Below, piece after piece: positions 17,274-26,957 of a stretch of 64,000 nt of DNA. Each line of letters starts with the position of its first letter. The first letter of the stretch is position 1. The position numbers and the translations under genes are program-made. Origin of the DNA: Peribacillus sp. FSL P2-0133 (GTDB lineage Bacteria > Bacillota > Bacilli > Bacillales > DSM-1321); the NCBI RefSeq assembly GCF_037975445.1, contig NZ_CP150254.1, forward strand, positions 4,834,001 through 4,898,000. Reading direction: 5' to 3'. The notes under the pieces are model-generated. The model saw nothing but the letters and a program-made list of their open reading frames with translations. It had not been told where the DNA came from and made no database searches.

Positions 17274-18194
17274 ATGTTCGTATTCATTATCCGACGGGTA
17301 CTTCAAACGATACCGGTATTACTGGGAGTAAGTCTTGTTGTTTTCCTCATCATGCAAATGGTCCCGGGAGATCCGGCAACACTGCTTGCAGGTGAAGGAG
17401 CGACTAAAGAAACAATTGAATCGCTGCGGCATGAGCTTGGCTTGGATCGTCCAATCCTCTATCAATATGTTGACTATGTCCTTCATGCCGTTCAAGGTGA
17501 CTTTGGGGAATCACTCCGCAGCAGCCGCCCTGTTTTGGACGAAATCATGGTCCGCTTGCCCATCACCCTTGAACTGGCACTTGCCAGCATATTCATAACC
17601 GTTGTGCTTGGAATGATCGCAGGAATCATCTCGGCTACCAAGCAATACTCGGCAGCTGACATTTCCATCATGATCGTTGCTTTATTGGGAATCTCGTTAC
17701 CTAGTTTTTGGCTGGGCCTCATGCTTATCTACTTCTTTTCCGTGAACCTTCATTTGTTTCCGGTTTCAGGTTGGGGAACTTTCAGCCACATGATTCTCCC
17801 TGCCATAACCCTTGGGGCCGGAGGGGCGGCCATTGTAGCCAGGATGACCAGGTCGAGCATGCTTGAAGTCGTTCGCCAGGACTACATCCGGACCGCGAGA
17901 GCCAAGGGATTGAAAGAATATATCATCATTTATAAACACGGCCTGAAAAATGCGCTCATCCCCGTCATTACCGTCGTTGGCCTTCAGTTCGGTGCACTCC
18001 TTGGCGGCACGGTATTGACAGAGTCCGTTTTTGCCATCAATGGACTTGGGAGATTGATAGTCGATGCAATCAGAACGAGGGATTTGCCGATGGTCCAAGG
18101 CGGGGTCCTCATCGCTTCCGTTATCTTCGTATTCATGAACTTGGCAGTGGATGTCCTCTATCGATACTTTAACAAAAGAATAGACTTGAACTAA
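17274..18194 (+). CDS. ABC importer permease, DppB/OppB type
   Basis: 306 residues, ATG 4 bases after AAGGAGGAGAG. The N-terminal sequence (IIRRVLQTIPVLLGVSLVVF) and the MVPGDPA and LGLDRPI motifs identify the DppB/OppB half of the channel. The EAA loop (YIRTARAKGLKEYIIIYKHG) is present. Twelve bases separate it from the preceding permease, so the pair is translationally linked. Confidence 0.92.
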   Translation: MFVFIIRRVLQTIPVLLGVSLVVFLIMQMVPGDPATLLAGEGATKETIESLRHELGLDRPILYQYVDYVLHAVQGDFGESLRSSRPVLDEIMVRLPITLELALASIFITVVLGMIAGIISATKQYSAADISIMIVALLGISLPSFWLGLMLIYFFSVNLHLFPVSGWGTFSHMILPAITLGAGGAAIVARMTRSSMLEVVRQDYIRTARAKGLKEYIIIYKHGLKNALIPVITVVGLQFGALLGGTVLTESVFAINGLGRLIVDAIRTRDLPMVQGGVLIASVIFVFMNLAVDVLYRYFNKRIDLN

Positions 18195-18206
18195 GGAGGT
18201 ATGATG

Positions 18207-19229
18207 ATGAAACAGGTTGCTGATAAAATACTGGAGGTAAAAAACCTGCAGACCCACTTTTTCACTGATGAAGGAACGAGTAAAGCAGTCAATGGGATCA
18301 GTTTCTCCCTTAATAAAGGGGAAACGCTTGGAATCGTCGGGGAGTCGGGAAGCGGGAAAAGCATAACATCGCTCTCATTGTTAAGGCTCATTCCAGCGCC
18401 ACCCGGCAAGATTGCCGGTGGCAGCATCCTTTTTAAAGGGGAGGATTTGCTTACGAAGTCTGAAAAACAGATGCGGTCCATACGCGGGAATGAAATTTCG
18501 ATGATTTTTCAGGAGCCGATGACATCATTGAATCCCGTATATTCAGCGGGCGAGCAAATTGCGGAAGCGATCCGGCTCCATCAAAAGCTGGGAAAAAAGG
18601 AAGCATGGAATAAAGCCGTCGACATGCTTCGGCTCGTCGGGATCCCCTCACCTGAAAAGAGGGCAAAACAGGAGCCGCATGAGCTAAGCGGCGGAATGAG
18701 GCAAAGGGTCATGATTGCGATGGCACTTGCCTGCCACCCTGAAGTTTTAATAGCGGATGAACCTACAACAGCACTGGATGTGACGATCCAAGCCCAAATC
18801 CTCGAACTGATCAAGACGCTGCAAAAGGATTTCGGGACGGCTGTCATTTTGATTACACATGATTTGGGTGTCGTATACGAAACCTGTGATCGGGTTGCCG
18901 TCATGTACGCAGGGAAAATCGTTGAATACACCTTGGCCAAGGAAATATTCACAAACCCAAAACATCCTTACACCATTGGTTTATTGAACTCCCTTCCGCG
19001 TCTGGACATGGACCAGGAAGAACTGACTACAATTCCCGGGACCGTTCCAAGTCCTTACAACATGCCCAAGGGATGCAGCTTCGCTCCCCGCTGCGCACAT
19101 GCGAGGGGCATTTGTGAACAGGCCGTACCGGATCTCCAGGCTATCGGCCCAAGCACCGAGGTCAGCTGTTGGATGTTCACCCCCCAATGGGAGAAGGAAT
19201 ATGACGCTCAAGAGAAGGTGGGAATTTAA
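18207..19229 (+). CDS. ABC importer ATPase, DppD/OppD type
   Basis: 340 residues. Three ATG codons follow AAGGAGGT directly; the third, at 18207, has normal spacing and is preferred. Walker A is GESGSGKS, signature LSGGMRQR, Walker [13 protein letters not shown], with the switch His in ITHDLG. The C-terminal oligopeptide-transporter extension with clustered Cys ([17 protein letters not shown]) is present. One of two non-identical nucleotide-binding subunits of the importer. Confidence 0.93.
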   Translation: MKQVADKILEVKNLQTHFFTDEGTSKAVNGISFSLNKGETLGIVGESGSGKSITSLSLLRLIPAPPGKIAGGSILFKGEDLLTKSEKQMRSIRGNEISMIFQEPMTSLNPVYSAGEQIAEAIRLHQKLGKKEAWNKAVDMLRLVGIPSPEKRAKQEPHELSGGMRQRVMIAMALACHPEVLIADEPTTALDVTIQAQILELIKTLQKDFGTAVILITHDLGVVYETCDRVAVMYAGKIVEYTLAKEIFTNPKHPYTIGLLNSLPRLDMDQEELTTIPGTVPSPYNMPKGCSFAPRCAHARGICEQAVPDLQAIGPSTEVSCWMFTPQWEKEYDAQEKVGI

Positions 19230-20218
19230 TGATGGGTGTACCAGCTGCAGAGAAAAAGGTTCTGCTTAAAGTGGATCAATTGAAACAATATTTTCCGATC
19301 AAGGGCGGGTTTTTCGGAAGAACCATCAATCATGTTAAAGCCGTTGATGATATTACCTTCGATATCCATCAGGGCGAGACCTTAAGCATAGTCGGCGAAT
19401 CCGGCTGCGGAAAATCGACTACCGGAAGGGCCATCCTTCGTTTGGATGAACCAACAAGCGGGAGCATTCACTTTCAGGATAAGGATTTACTGAGTTTAGG
19501 AAAAAAAGAAATGAGGCGTACCAGGAAGGATCTGCAAGTCATTTTTCAAGATCCATTTGCCTCCCTTAATCCGAGACAGACGATCGGCAAAATTCTCGGA
19601 GAAGCTTTGGCCATCCAAAATGTAGTACCTAAAGAAAACCGAAAGAGCCGGATTGAAGACTTATTGGGACATGTCGGGCTGAGACCGGAATCCATGGAAA
19701 GATACCCGCATGAATTCAGCGGCGGCCAGAGACAGCGGATCGGCATTGCGCGGGCTCTGGCAGTGGACCCAAAATTGATCATATGTGACGAAGCTGTATC
19801 TGCACTGGATGTCTCCATTCAAGCGCAAGTGCTGAATTTATTAAAATCCTTACAGCGCCAGTTCGACCTTACCTTTCTTTTCATCTCACATGATTTAGGC
19901 GTGGTCAGACATATCTCGGATCGGGTAATGGTCATGTATCTCGGAAAGATAGTCGAAATAGCAGATAAAAAGTCCATTTTCGAACAGCCGCAGCATCCAT
20001 ATACAAGGGCATTGCTATCGGCCATCCCAGTACCGAATCCTGTGCATGAAAGAGAACGGATCCTATTGACGGGTGATGTCCCCTCACCCATCGACCCTCC
20101 AAGCGGCTGCCGCTTCCATACACGGTGTCCTTTTGTACAGGATATCTGCAAAACACAGCTGCCTGAACTAAAAAGATCGGCACAAAATCATCAAGTGGCT
20201 TGTCACATTGTGTCATAA
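19229..20218 (+). CDS. ABC importer ATPase, DppF/OppF type
   Basis: 329 residues; its ATG shares a base with the preceding TAA, giving translational coupling. Walker [10 protein letters not shown], signature FSGGQRQR, Walker [13 protein letters not shown], switch HDLG, and the Cys-containing C-terminal extension ([15 protein letters not shown]). Completes a permease-permease-ATPase-ATPase set without its own binding-protein gene on the same strand; the two lipoproteins on the other strand fill that role. Confidence 0.93.
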   Translation: MMGVPAAEKKVLLKVDQLKQYFPIKGGFFGRTINHVKAVDDITFDIHQGETLSIVGESGCGKSTTGRAILRLDEPTSGSIHFQDKDLLSLGKKEMRRTRKDLQVIFQDPFASLNPRQTIGKILGEALAIQNVVPKENRKSRIEDLLGHVGLRPESMERYPHEFSGGQRQRIGIARALAVDPKLIICDEAVSALDVSIQAQVLNLLKSLQRQFDLTFLFISHDLGVVRHISDRVMVMYLGKIVEIADKKSIFEQPQHPYTRALLSAIPVPNPVHERERILLTGDVPSPIDPPSGCRFHTRCPFVQDICKTQLPELKRSAQNHQVACHIVS

Positions 20219-20241
20219 CCTGTAGATTTCCGAAGGGGTCT

Positions 20242-20256
20242 TTAGTATGATACTAA
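20242..20256. promoter_or_regulatory. Perfect inverted repeat before the two-component genes
   Basis: TTAGTATGATACTAA is a perfect 7-bp inverted repeat around one base, 50 bp upstream of the kinase gene. TATGAT inside it could serve as a -10. It may be an operator or start region for the kinase-regulator-symporter unit; no strong terminator separates it from the ABC operon. Confidence 0.35.
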
Positions 20257-20306
20257 TAAACAGAATAATTCAAGTTATTTAAAAATATAACCAGCAGAGG
20301 TTCTCC

Positions 20307-21074
20307 ATGCTAAGTTACGAAGGATTCACATTAATTATCATGCTCTTCATTTTAGCTCCCATCATGGGAGCTATCGCTCTTTTATTTCTATTCATATTCG
20401 AGAAAAGGATCGACCTTCTTGAAAATAAAAACAAAGAGATCCGCCTGGAGCAAGCACTGCAAGAAGCACAGTATAATAAATTGAACCAGCAAATCCAGCC
20501 ACACTTTTTGTTCAATACACTGAACGTCATACTGGGCTTGGCCCGCCTGAACAGGACGGCTGAATTGATACGGGCCTTAGAGGCATTTTCGCAATTCCTG
20601 AAATTCAAATATAAAGTATCAGAACCGTTGATCCCCCTTTCCCAGGAAATCCAGTATACCCAGCATTATCTCGACATCCAGACCCTTCGCTTCGGTGATC
20701 GGCTCAAGATTGACATGGAGTGCCCAGAACCATTATCAATCGCACTGGTCCCACCCTTCATTCTCCAGACATTGGTGGAGAATTCGTTTAAACACGGTTT
20801 GGAAAAAAAAGTGGGTGAAGCCCTGCTGCATATCCGGTTTTACCTGGATTCGCAGATAGTATATCTGGAAGTGGCGGATAATGGATTAATGGGAAATGAA
20901 TCTTCCGTTACGGACGAAGGCGGCCATGGCCTGGATAATATCCAAAAACGTTTATATTTGTATTTTAATGACCGTGCACAATTGAATATAGCTTCTAATG
21001 AATCGGGAACTAAGGTAGAGGTATCATGGCCACTGGTTTTTGATAAGAAATTGGAGGAGGCGGAGCCGGAATGA
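20307..21074 (+). CDS. LytS/YesM-type sensor histidine kinase with minimal membrane anchor
   Basis: 255 residues, much shorter than usual YesM kinases. Residues about 8-31 form one hydrophobic segment, followed by a short coiled linker. The His_kinase dimer motif QQIQPHFLFNTLN places the phospho-acceptor at His 66. The ATPase domain follows, with N-box LVENSFKHG and G-box GGHGLDNIQKRL. No extracellular or PAS sensor domain exists, so the input must come through the membrane segment or a partner. It overlaps the response-regulator gene by four bases (ATGA) and lies two genes before a symporter, which suggests sensing through that transporter. Confidence 0.85.
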   Translation: MLSYEGFTLIIMLFILAPIMGAIALLFLFIFEKRIDLLENKNKEIRLEQALQEAQYNKLNQQIQPHFLFNTLNVILGLARLNRTAELIRALEAFSQFLKFKYKVSEPLIPLSQEIQYTQHYLDIQTLRFGDRLKIDMECPEPLSIALVPPFILQTLVENSFKHGLEKKVGEALLHIRFYLDSQIVYLEVADNGLMGNESSVTDEGGHGLDNIQKRLYLYFNDRAQLNIASNESGTKVEVSWPLVFDKKLEEAEPE

Positions 21075-21769
21075 ATGTATTATTAGTTGATGACGAACCA
21101 TTGGTCCTTGAACAAATGGAATATATGATTCAGTCCATCTACCCTTTTTGGAAGTTTTACAAAGCTGCTGATGCCTGTCAGGCACTGACCCTCAACCAAA
21201 ATCATAAAATCAACCTCGCTTTCCTGGATATTAATCTACCGGGGCGATCTGGTCTTGAATTTGGTGAAGACCTAAGGGCACTGAACAAAGAAGTCGAAAT
21301 CATAATGGTGACCGCGCATCAAAGTTTCGATTATGCCCAGCAATCCATCAGGATAGGCGTTGTTGATTATTTAACGAAACCCGTAATAGAAAGTGATTTG
21401 CATAAAGTCCTGGCCAAGTATGACAAAAGGGAATCTTCTCATAACTATTCCACCCTTATTCACCATTCGCTTTCATTCATTCATGAAAATTATGCCGAAA
21501 AACTCTCCCTTTCGGACATCGCTCGTGAAGTGCATACCAATCCGACTTATTTAAGCAGGAAATTCCATGAAGAAGTCGGCACTTCCTTTTCGGAATATTT
21601 AATGCACTATAGAATAAAGGCCGCTAAAAGGGCCTTAACCAATAACACCAGCTGGAGCATATCAGACGTCGCTGAAAACTCGGGTTTCAATAGCCAGCAT
21701 TATTTCAGCACTTTATTCCGGAAGATAGAGGGAATCACACCCAAGGAGTTCCGCGAGAAAGGAAAATGA
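21071..21769 (+). CDS. YesN-type response regulator (receiver plus AraC HTH)
   Basis: 232 residues. The receiver domain (VDDEP near the start, phospho-acceptor Asp 53 in FLDINLPG, VTAHQSF, and Lys in LTKP) is followed by a C-terminal AraC/XylS double helix-turn-helix from about residue 130 (LSLSDIAREVHTNPTYLSRKF, ISDVAENSGFNSQHYFSTLFRK). AraC-type regulators often bind direct repeats on one face of the helix. The repeated TTTACT sites at 9761, 11492 and 16260 are the likely targets, which would make this the activator of the whole amidohydrolase island. That link is inference from proximity and site type. Confidence 0.9.
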   Translation: MNVLLVDDEPLVLEQMEYMIQSIYPFWKFYKAADACQALTLNQNHKINLAFLDINLPGRSGLEFGEDLRALNKEVEIIMVTAHQSFDYAQQSIRIGVVDYLTKPVIESDLHKVLAKYDKRESSHNYSTLIHHSLSFIHENYAEKLSLSDIAREVHTNPTYLSRKFHEEVGTSFSEYLMHYRIKAAKRALTNNTSWSISDVAENSGFNSQHYFSTLFRKIEGITPKEFREKGK

Positions 21770-21772
21770 ACA

Positions 21773-23101
21773 TTGCGATCACGTACATTTCAAGAATACG
21801 TACAAGGCCCCATTCAAATCGGGATGGGTTTAGGGATCATCTCCCTCCTGGCACGCTGGGTGACAGGAACCACAATATTATCCTCCCCTGAATCGATGGT
21901 GAAATATGGAGTTTTCGGAGGGATCGGATACGCCCTGATGGGAGCGATCGCCCTGTCCATGTTCAGCTTCATCGGGAAAAGGGTTCGGCAGGATTTCCCA
22001 GTGGGGTTGACCATCGGGGACTATTTAAAAGCCCGGCTTCACCCCCTCGGATATTGGATATTGATCGTGATTCTGGTCATAACCAGTTTACACATCTTAT
22101 TCATTCAGGGAATGGCTGCGTCCACCCTATGTCAGTTTCTTTTCGATACCCCGCTCTATGTCGGATTGTTCTTTTTTTTCGGTTTTTGTGTCCTTTATGC
22201 TGGATTCGGCGGGTTAAAGCTCATTCATGGATTCGCCGCTTTTCAAGTCATCTTCATGTTTGCCGCGGTAATCTTGATTCCTTTATACTTTTTCGTCAAG
22301 GAAGGGATTCAGCCTGTTTATGATGGGATTCGTTTATACCATCCATACATGCTCGTAATCAATAAGTATGATCTATGGAGTTTTCTTTTAGCAGGACTTC
22401 TTGTCGGGTTCGGCCAGTTTTTCTTTGACCTGACATCATGGCAGCGATTATTCATGATGGAAATGAAAAAGGTTCCCTTAACATTCTCTTTATCCGGCCT
22501 TATCTGGATCATATTCCCGCTCTCCTTTTCATCCCTGTTCATCATGGTTATCTTTACGGGCGGCTTCACTGATATACACTCGATCCTGGCTGGATTGGCA
22601 AACAAAATAACGACACCATTCTTTTTCATCCTTTTTGTGCTATGCGCTTTCAGTGCAATCACCTCAACATTCGGTGCCTGCCTGCATTCATTGGTAAGCC
22701 TGATCGTAGCCAATATTCTTGAACCACTAAAAACAAAAAAAAGCGACCAGCAAAAAATAAGGATGGCCTGCCTGCTTTCAATCTGTATCGGAGGATTGGT
22801 TTTCGTTGCTACACTCTTCTATTCCCCAAACCTATTAGAGCTCTTATTTTATTCAGGCAATATATATTCAGCATTGCTGGCCCCAATCCTGGTTATCGTA
22901 TTCAGCAAAGGGAAAGTCGCTGATTACATACCGATAAGCGCGGTCCTGGCCATTGTGGCTTCATACATCATCCGGCCTTATGTAAGTGAATTCCAAAGCA
23001 TATGGTTTAGCGGATTGGCTTCATTGACGATCATGGTGATTTGTATGATCCTTACCCTCATCAAGAACAAATGGAGGTCCGTGAAAACAAAACGGGATTA
23101 A
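21773..23101 (+). CDS. Sodium:solute symporter-family permease
   Basis: 442 residues with about 12 membrane segments and the SSS-like pattern (GPIQIGMGLGIISLLARWVTG near the start, GFGGLKLIHG, FDLTSWQRLFMM, FSAITSTFGACLHS in the fifth-to-eighth segments). Start is a TTG at 21773, three bases after the response-regulator stop, with GAAAGG upstream; no in-frame ATG gives a full first helix. Third transporter type in the island, after NCS2 and ABC. Its position behind a kinase with no sensor domain suggests it imports, and perhaps senses, the inducing substrate. Confidence 0.8.
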   Translation: MRSRTFQEYVQGPIQIGMGLGIISLLARWVTGTTILSSPESMVKYGVFGGIGYALMGAIALSMFSFIGKRVRQDFPVGLTIGDYLKARLHPLGYWILIVILVITSLHILFIQGMAASTLCQFLFDTPLYVGLFFFFGFCVLYAGFGGLKLIHGFAAFQVIFMFAAVILIPLYFFVKEGIQPVYDGIRLYHPYMLVINKYDLWSFLLAGLLVGFGQFFFDLTSWQRLFMMEMKKVPLTFSLSGLIWIIFPLSFSSLFIMVIFTGGFTDIHSILAGLANKITTPFFFILFVLCAFSAITSTFGACLHSLVSLIVANILEPLKTKKSDQQKIRMACLLSICIGGLVFVATLFYSPNLLELLFYSGNIYSALLAPILVIVFSKGKVADYIPISAVLAIVASYIIRPYVSEFQSIWFSGLASLTIMVICMILTLIKNKWRSVKTKRD

Positions 23102-23118
23102 GAAGGCGGATGGCAAAG

Positions 23119-23146
23119 TGGTTACATAACAAACTATGTAATCACC
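23119..23146. terminator. Hairpin after symporter gene
   Basis: GTGGTTACAT and ATGTAATCAC pair over ten bases around an eight-base loop, 17 bases after the symporter stop. No T-run follows, so termination is plausible but not certain. Confidence 0.4.
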
Positions 23147-23250
23147 TCTGCGTGTATTTGGCTCCGCAGGTCTTGAGAGAATTCAATATCACACAAATAA
23201 AAAAAGCCTAATCTTTATAGATCAAGACAGTTTGTAGAAAAAAGCTAAGT

Positions 23251-23376
23251 TAATTGAACGGAAGGTGCGAGACTCCTGCTTAGAAAAGCGCGTCCAAGGG
23301 AGACCCCGCAGGCGCAAGAAGCGCCGAGGAGGCTCCCGGACCGCCCGCGGAAAGCGAGTGCCTGGAGTGGAAATCA
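23251..23376 (+). repeat. G+C-rich intergenic repeat, copy 1
   Basis: A noncoding segment much richer in G+C than its surroundings, with blocks GACTCCTGCTTAGAAAAGCG, GAGACCCCGCAGGCGCAAG, GCCGAGGAGGCTC and AAAGCGAGTGCCTGGAG. The same blocks occur in the same order, inverted, at 43003-43126, and in decayed form at 40540-40650. Repeats of this kind are widespread between genes in Bacillus genomes; no ORF is present. It lies between converging transcription units. Confidence 0.85.
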
Positions 23377-23448
23377 AAATAGCAAAATCAAAGACTCTTA
23401 CCCTTTAAATCAAGGTTCATCGCAAAATATCCAAATCAAGTGCCTCTA

Positions 23449-24036
23449 TTAGCTTGCCACCTTTCTGAAATACCGATAAACCTTTTCCAGCTTTTGAGTC
23501 TGTTTCCCCTTTGGGCTTTCCATATTACCGAATTCGAAAAACTTCACTTTTTTGATTCCGACAAAATTGAATAACGCTCTTTTCATCAAGATTTTATGCG
23601 CATCATTCAACCAGAGAAGTGGATACTTTGCAGGTCCCTTCATCGTGGACACACATACGACCGACTTTCCCTTTAGAAGACCCTCTGGGAACAAGCCCTT
23701 TTTATCCCTGTAAGCAAAATTCGCAGAAAATAATTGATCAATGTATCCCATTAGCATTGCCGGAGGCCTCCCCCACCAGATTGGATAGACAAAGACAATC
23801 TTGTCGGACCAGGTAATTTGATTTCTATATTTTTCAAGCTGAGGATCACGATGCATATCACGCCTTCGTTTATGCTCATTGAACTCCAAGAGCGGATTAA
23901 AGCCCTCTTCATATAAATCCAAGACCTGCAGTCCCTTTATGTTGGGGTTCTCGTTACTGCCTTTGATGACTTTTTCTAAAAAAGCATGGCTTAAGCTTTC
24001 ATGATTTGGATATGTGTAGATGACCAGCACGTTCAT
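23449..24036 (-). CDS. NAD(P)H dehydrogenase (quinone), flavodoxin-like fold
   Basis: 195 residues of the Flavodoxin_2 family (NQO1/MdaB/YwrO type). The FMN-binding start MNVLVIYTYPNHESLSHAF, the WSDKIVFVYPIWWGRPPAMLMGYIDQ core and the VVCVSTMKGP loop are clear. It reduces quinones or other electrophiles by two electrons in the cytoplasm. It is divergent from a MarR regulator 121 bp away, the usual arrangement for electrophile-inducible oxidoreductases. Confidence 0.85.
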   Translation of the reverse strand: MNVLVIYTYPNHESLSHAFLEKVIKGSNENPNIKGLQVLDLYEEGFNPLLEFNEHKRRRDMHRDPQLEKYRNQITWSDKIVFVYPIWWGRPPAMLMGYIDQLFSANFAYRDKKGLFPEGLLKGKSVVCVSTMKGPAKYPLLWLNDAHKILMKRALFNFVGIKKVKFFEFGNMESPKGKQTQKLEKVYRYFRKVAS

Positions 24037-24157
24037 GACGTCCCCCCCCTATTTACTTATCAATTAATAACAATAATATAACAGCGCCATTTTTGTTGTC
24101 AAATGATAATTGTATTTTGATAACTCTTTTGATATCTTCACAAGAGAGGTGAAAGTT

Positions 24158-24586
24158 ATGGACAAAAAAGCTCTTTTTGAAAAAATGGTCACATTTACAA
24201 CTTCCGTACATCAAGTGACACACGAATTGACCCAAAACGCCAAATCCGATTCCATCACGCCGGTACAATATAAAATTCTTGAATATATAACAGTCAGTCA
24301 GCCTGTCACACCAAGTGAAATCAGTGACTGTCAGCACATCTCCATGCCTAACACGAGCCGTGAACTGAAAAAATTAAGCGAAAAGAATTTAATTGAAAAA
24401 ATAAGTGATTCGGAAGATAGACGGAAACAATACATCCGCCTCTCCAAAGAGGGGGAAATGATGATGAACGAGGCTTTTGCAATCGTGGAATCCCGTTTCC
24501 AAAGCCGGCTGCAACATGCATCAAAGGAAGATTTAGCGGATATTGACCGTGCCCTGGACATTCTTCAAACAAAACTTTTTTACTAA
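24158..24586 (+). CDS. MarR-family transcriptional regulator
   Basis: 142 residues from the ATG at 24158 after AGAGGTGAAAG; the longer open frame upstream covers the promoter region and is rejected. Winged helix visible as VTPSEISDCQHISMPNTSRE, the recognition helix, then EKISDSEDRRKQYIRLSKEG, the family wing motif. Divergent from the flavodoxin-fold oxidoreductase, which it probably represses in the absence of a quinone-like or oxidative signal. One or more Cys residues near the HTH could sense oxidation (inference). Confidence 0.88.
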   Translation: MDKKALFEKMVTFTTSVHQVTHELTQNAKSDSITPVQYKILEYITVSQPVTPSEISDCQHISMPNTSRELKKLSEKNLIEKISDSEDRRKQYIRLSKEGEMMMNEAFAIVESRFQSRLQHASKEDLADIDRALDILQTKLFY

Positions 24587-24599
24587 ATAAACAAAAACG

Positions 24600-24646
24600 G
24601 CTCCCGAGATTGAAGTTGACAAAGAATCAACTTCAATCTCGGGAGC
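24600..24646. terminator. Strong bidirectional terminator
   Basis: GCTCCCGAGATTGAAGTTGA and its complement form a 20-bp perfect stem with a seven-base loop between the convergent marR-type and selO genes. T-rich sequence lies on the selO-distal side. Confidence 0.9.
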
Positions 24647-24668
24647 TCCTTCATAATCTCCATTATAA

Positions 24669-26126
24669 TTAGGTACCGCAAAAGGTCCGGTATGGTTTTG
24701 TTGACTCAGGCAGTGCGGCGTATTCAGCTTGTTCCTCGCAGTGTGCATAAGGTTTTGCAAGAACATCCAAAAGCCGTTCCATCACACTGTAGTCCCCTTG
24801 TTCCACTGCCGCTTCCAACGCCTCTTCCACCCGGTGGTTCCGTGGGATCACTGCAGGATTGCTGTTCTGCATCAATTGATTCGAAGATTCTTTCGATTCC
24901 TTCTGCCTGCCCAGTCTTGCCTGCCAAAGCTCTTGCCACTGAGCGAATTCCGGTGTACCGAAAAGGACCGTGTCCTCCACTTTATCAAAGGTCAAAGCAC
25001 GGAACGTATTGGTATAGTCGGCACCATGCTTCTTCATCATACTGAGGATGCCATTAATAAGGGCTTCATCCTGAGTCTCTTCGTTGAATATCCCCAGTTT
25101 CGCCCTCATTCCTGCTAACCAATTAGCGTGATACAGATCATTAAAAACAGAAATCTTATCCTGGGCCAGTGTAACGGCCTGATCTTGGTCATCATGCAAC
25201 AGCGGCAATAGGGACTCAGCGAATCGTGCAAGATTCCATCCCCCAATAACCGGCTGGTTACCATAGGCATAGCGGCCTTGTCTATCAATTGAACTGAATA
25301 CCGTTGCAGGATCATAGGCATCCATGAAGGCGCAAGGGCCATAATCGATGGTTTCCCCGCTAATCGTCATGTTGTCGGTGTTCATCACCCCATGAATGAA
25401 GCCAACCAGCTGCCATTGGGCGATAAGCTCAGCCTGACGCTTGACCACTTCCTGCAGCAGCGAGAGATAACGGCTTTCATCGGCTTCAATGTCTGGAAAA
25501 TGACGCTTAATGGCATAGTCGGCAAGTGTCCGGAGTTCCTCGAGCGTGCCCCATTTTGCAGCGAATTGAAAGGTTCCGACACGAAGATGACTCGAAGCCA
25601 CACGGGTCATGATGGCACCAGGCAGCCCGGTTTCACGGATTACCGTTTCACCTGTCGTCACCACAGCCAAACTTCGGGTGGTAGGAATGCCGAGCCCGTG
25701 CATCGCCTCACTGATGATGTATTCGCGCAGCATCGGTCCAAGCGCAGCCCGGCCATCGCCCCCGCGGGAGTATGGCGTTCTTCCTGGACCCTTCAGCTGG
25801 ATATCGACCCTCTCGCCATCTGGCAAGACCTGCTCGCCAAGCAATATCGCCCGGCCGTCCCCTAACATGTTAAAATGACCGAATTGATGCCCAGCATATG
25901 CTTGTGCAAGAGGCGAAGCACCTTCGGGAATCTCGTTTCCGGCAAACACCGCCACACCATCTTCGCTTTGAAGCTTTTGAACGTTTAAACCAAGAGAATC
26001 CGCCAAAGGTTCATTCAGAATGATCAACTCCGGTGAACGTACAGGAGTCGGGTTCGTGCTTGTGAAAAACTTTTCCGGAAGACGCGCATAGCTATTGTCT
26101 AAATTCCATCCTGTTTCATTAGTCAT
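24669..26126 (-). CDS. selO: Protein adenylyltransferase SelO
   Basis: 485 residues from the ATG at 26126, after AAAGGAGAAACC; a longer open reading upstream is unnecessary. Pseudokinase-fold AMP transferase: [48 protein letters not shown], the [25 protein letters not shown] catalytic and metal-binding segment, and [17 protein letters not shown]. The family AMPylates proteins involved in redox homeostasis using ATP. The gene stands alone, convergent with the MarR gene. Confidence 0.95.
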   Translation of the reverse strand: MTNETGWNLDNSYARLPEKFFTSTNPTPVRSPELIILNEPLADSLGLNVQKLQSEDGVAVFAGNEIPEGASPLAQAYAGHQFGHFNMLGDGRAILLGEQVLPDGERVDIQLKGPGRTPYSRGGDGRAALGPMLREYIISEAMHGLGIPTTRSLAVVTTGETVIRETGLPGAIMTRVASSHLRVGTFQFAAKWGTLEELRTLADYAIKRHFPDIEADESRYLSLLQEVVKRQAELIAQWQLVGFIHGVMNTDNMTISGETIDYGPCAFMDAYDPATVFSSIDRQGRYAYGNQPVIGGWNLARFAESLLPLLHDDQDQAVTLAQDKISVFNDLYHANWLAGMRAKLGIFNEETQDEALINGILSMMKKHGADYTNTFRALTFDKVEDTVLFGTPEFAQWQELWQARLGRQKESKESSNQLMQNSNPAVIPRNHRVEEALEAAVEQGDYSVMERLLDVLAKPYAHCEEQAEYAALPESTKPYRTFCGT

Positions 26127-26449
26127 GGTTTCTCCTTTTCTTATTTTGACTTTTGTATAAATGTTCTTTCTCTCAAGATTCATATTAAAACACGCGATAA
26201 AACTCAGTTGCAGTCCATATTAATGTCTACTTCTGCCAATTAATTATACCGTTTCTGCATAAAAATGGCTCTTTTAAAGTCATGTAAAATCATTGGCGCC
26301 TTCCGGGATTTCATAAAACGATTGTGTAAAGCGCCAATAACCTCCCTGTCCCTTAGAAATAAAGAAAGCAGGTACCCTTACTGGGTTCCTGCTTAAGAAT
26401 ATCTTAGTCGATTCCCGTTTAAAATTGTGATACGGCTCAGCGTGATTAT
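26127..26449. other. Intergenic region before a truncated phosphotransferase gene
   Basis: No gene is supported. It contains inverted repeat ATTGGCGC ... GCGCCAAT (26292-26328, 21-base separation) and a second small hairpin at about 26367-26393 (AGCAGG ... CCTGCT). Neither has a clear T-run; their role is unknown. Confidence 0.5.
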
Positions 26450-26827
26450 ATGGATGAAACCCTCATTGGGATTGAAGTGGATGGTCCATGCGTAGTTCAT
26501 ATGGACTTTCGTCCAGGTAACATATTAGTTCTTAATGAATCAAAGATATCTGGGCTTATTGATTTTGAAAGTGCGCATGGAGGTCCATCTAAAATAGACT
26601 TCACAAAGATAAAGCAATATGTATGGGACGTGTACCCAGAGACTAAAGAGGAATTTATATTGGGATACAAAAGCATCCGGACCTTGCCAAATTTAGAAAC
26701 TTTTCTACCTTTTTATTCTTTTTACCACGCATTTAGTGGAGTAGCTTGGTGCAAAAAACGTGGTATTGAAAAGAACAAAGAATTCCTTGCCGAAAATATA
26801 CAAACATTGATAAATATTGTTGGATGA
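26450..26827 (+). pseudogene. C-terminal fragment of an aminoglycoside-phosphotransferase-like kinase
   Basis: 125 codons starting just inside the catalytic half of an APH/choline-kinase fold. Brenner's motif is intact (VVHMDFRPGN: His 17, Asp 19, Asn 24) and the metal-binding Asp follows in GLIDFESAHGG. Members are normally 250-300 residues, with the ATP-binding N-lobe first; here an in-frame TAA lies ten codons upstream and no N-lobe is visible in any frame. The ATG used lacks a good ribosome binding site. I read it as a 5'-truncated, non-functional gene. A terminator follows. Confidence 0.65.
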
Positions 26828-26880
26828 TATGTGCTCCTAGTTTTGCAATGGTTTACTTAAATGTAATTTCATTTTGATTA

Positions 26881-26922
26881 AAAAATCTGATTGCCCTTAG
26901 AGTAGGGCTAATCAGATTTTTG
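26881..26922 (+). terminator. Rho-independent terminator after kinase fragment
   Basis: AAAATCTGATT.GCCCT and AGGGCTAATCAGATTTT pair with one bulged base, followed by T. The retained terminator supports a formerly active gene upstream. Confidence 0.8.
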
Positions 26923-26957
26923 TTCCAAATATTGTCTTAGCGTATATTTTTGTTAAA

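Noticed and set aside
23251-23376. G+C-rich repeat considered as an insertion sequence
   Set aside because: No transposase frame, terminal inverted repeats or target duplication visible; it matches a noncoding dispersed repeat.
26367-26393. Hairpin AGCAGG ... CCTGCT as a T-box or terminator
   Set aside because: No T-box consensus and no T-run; left as an unexplained small hairpin.
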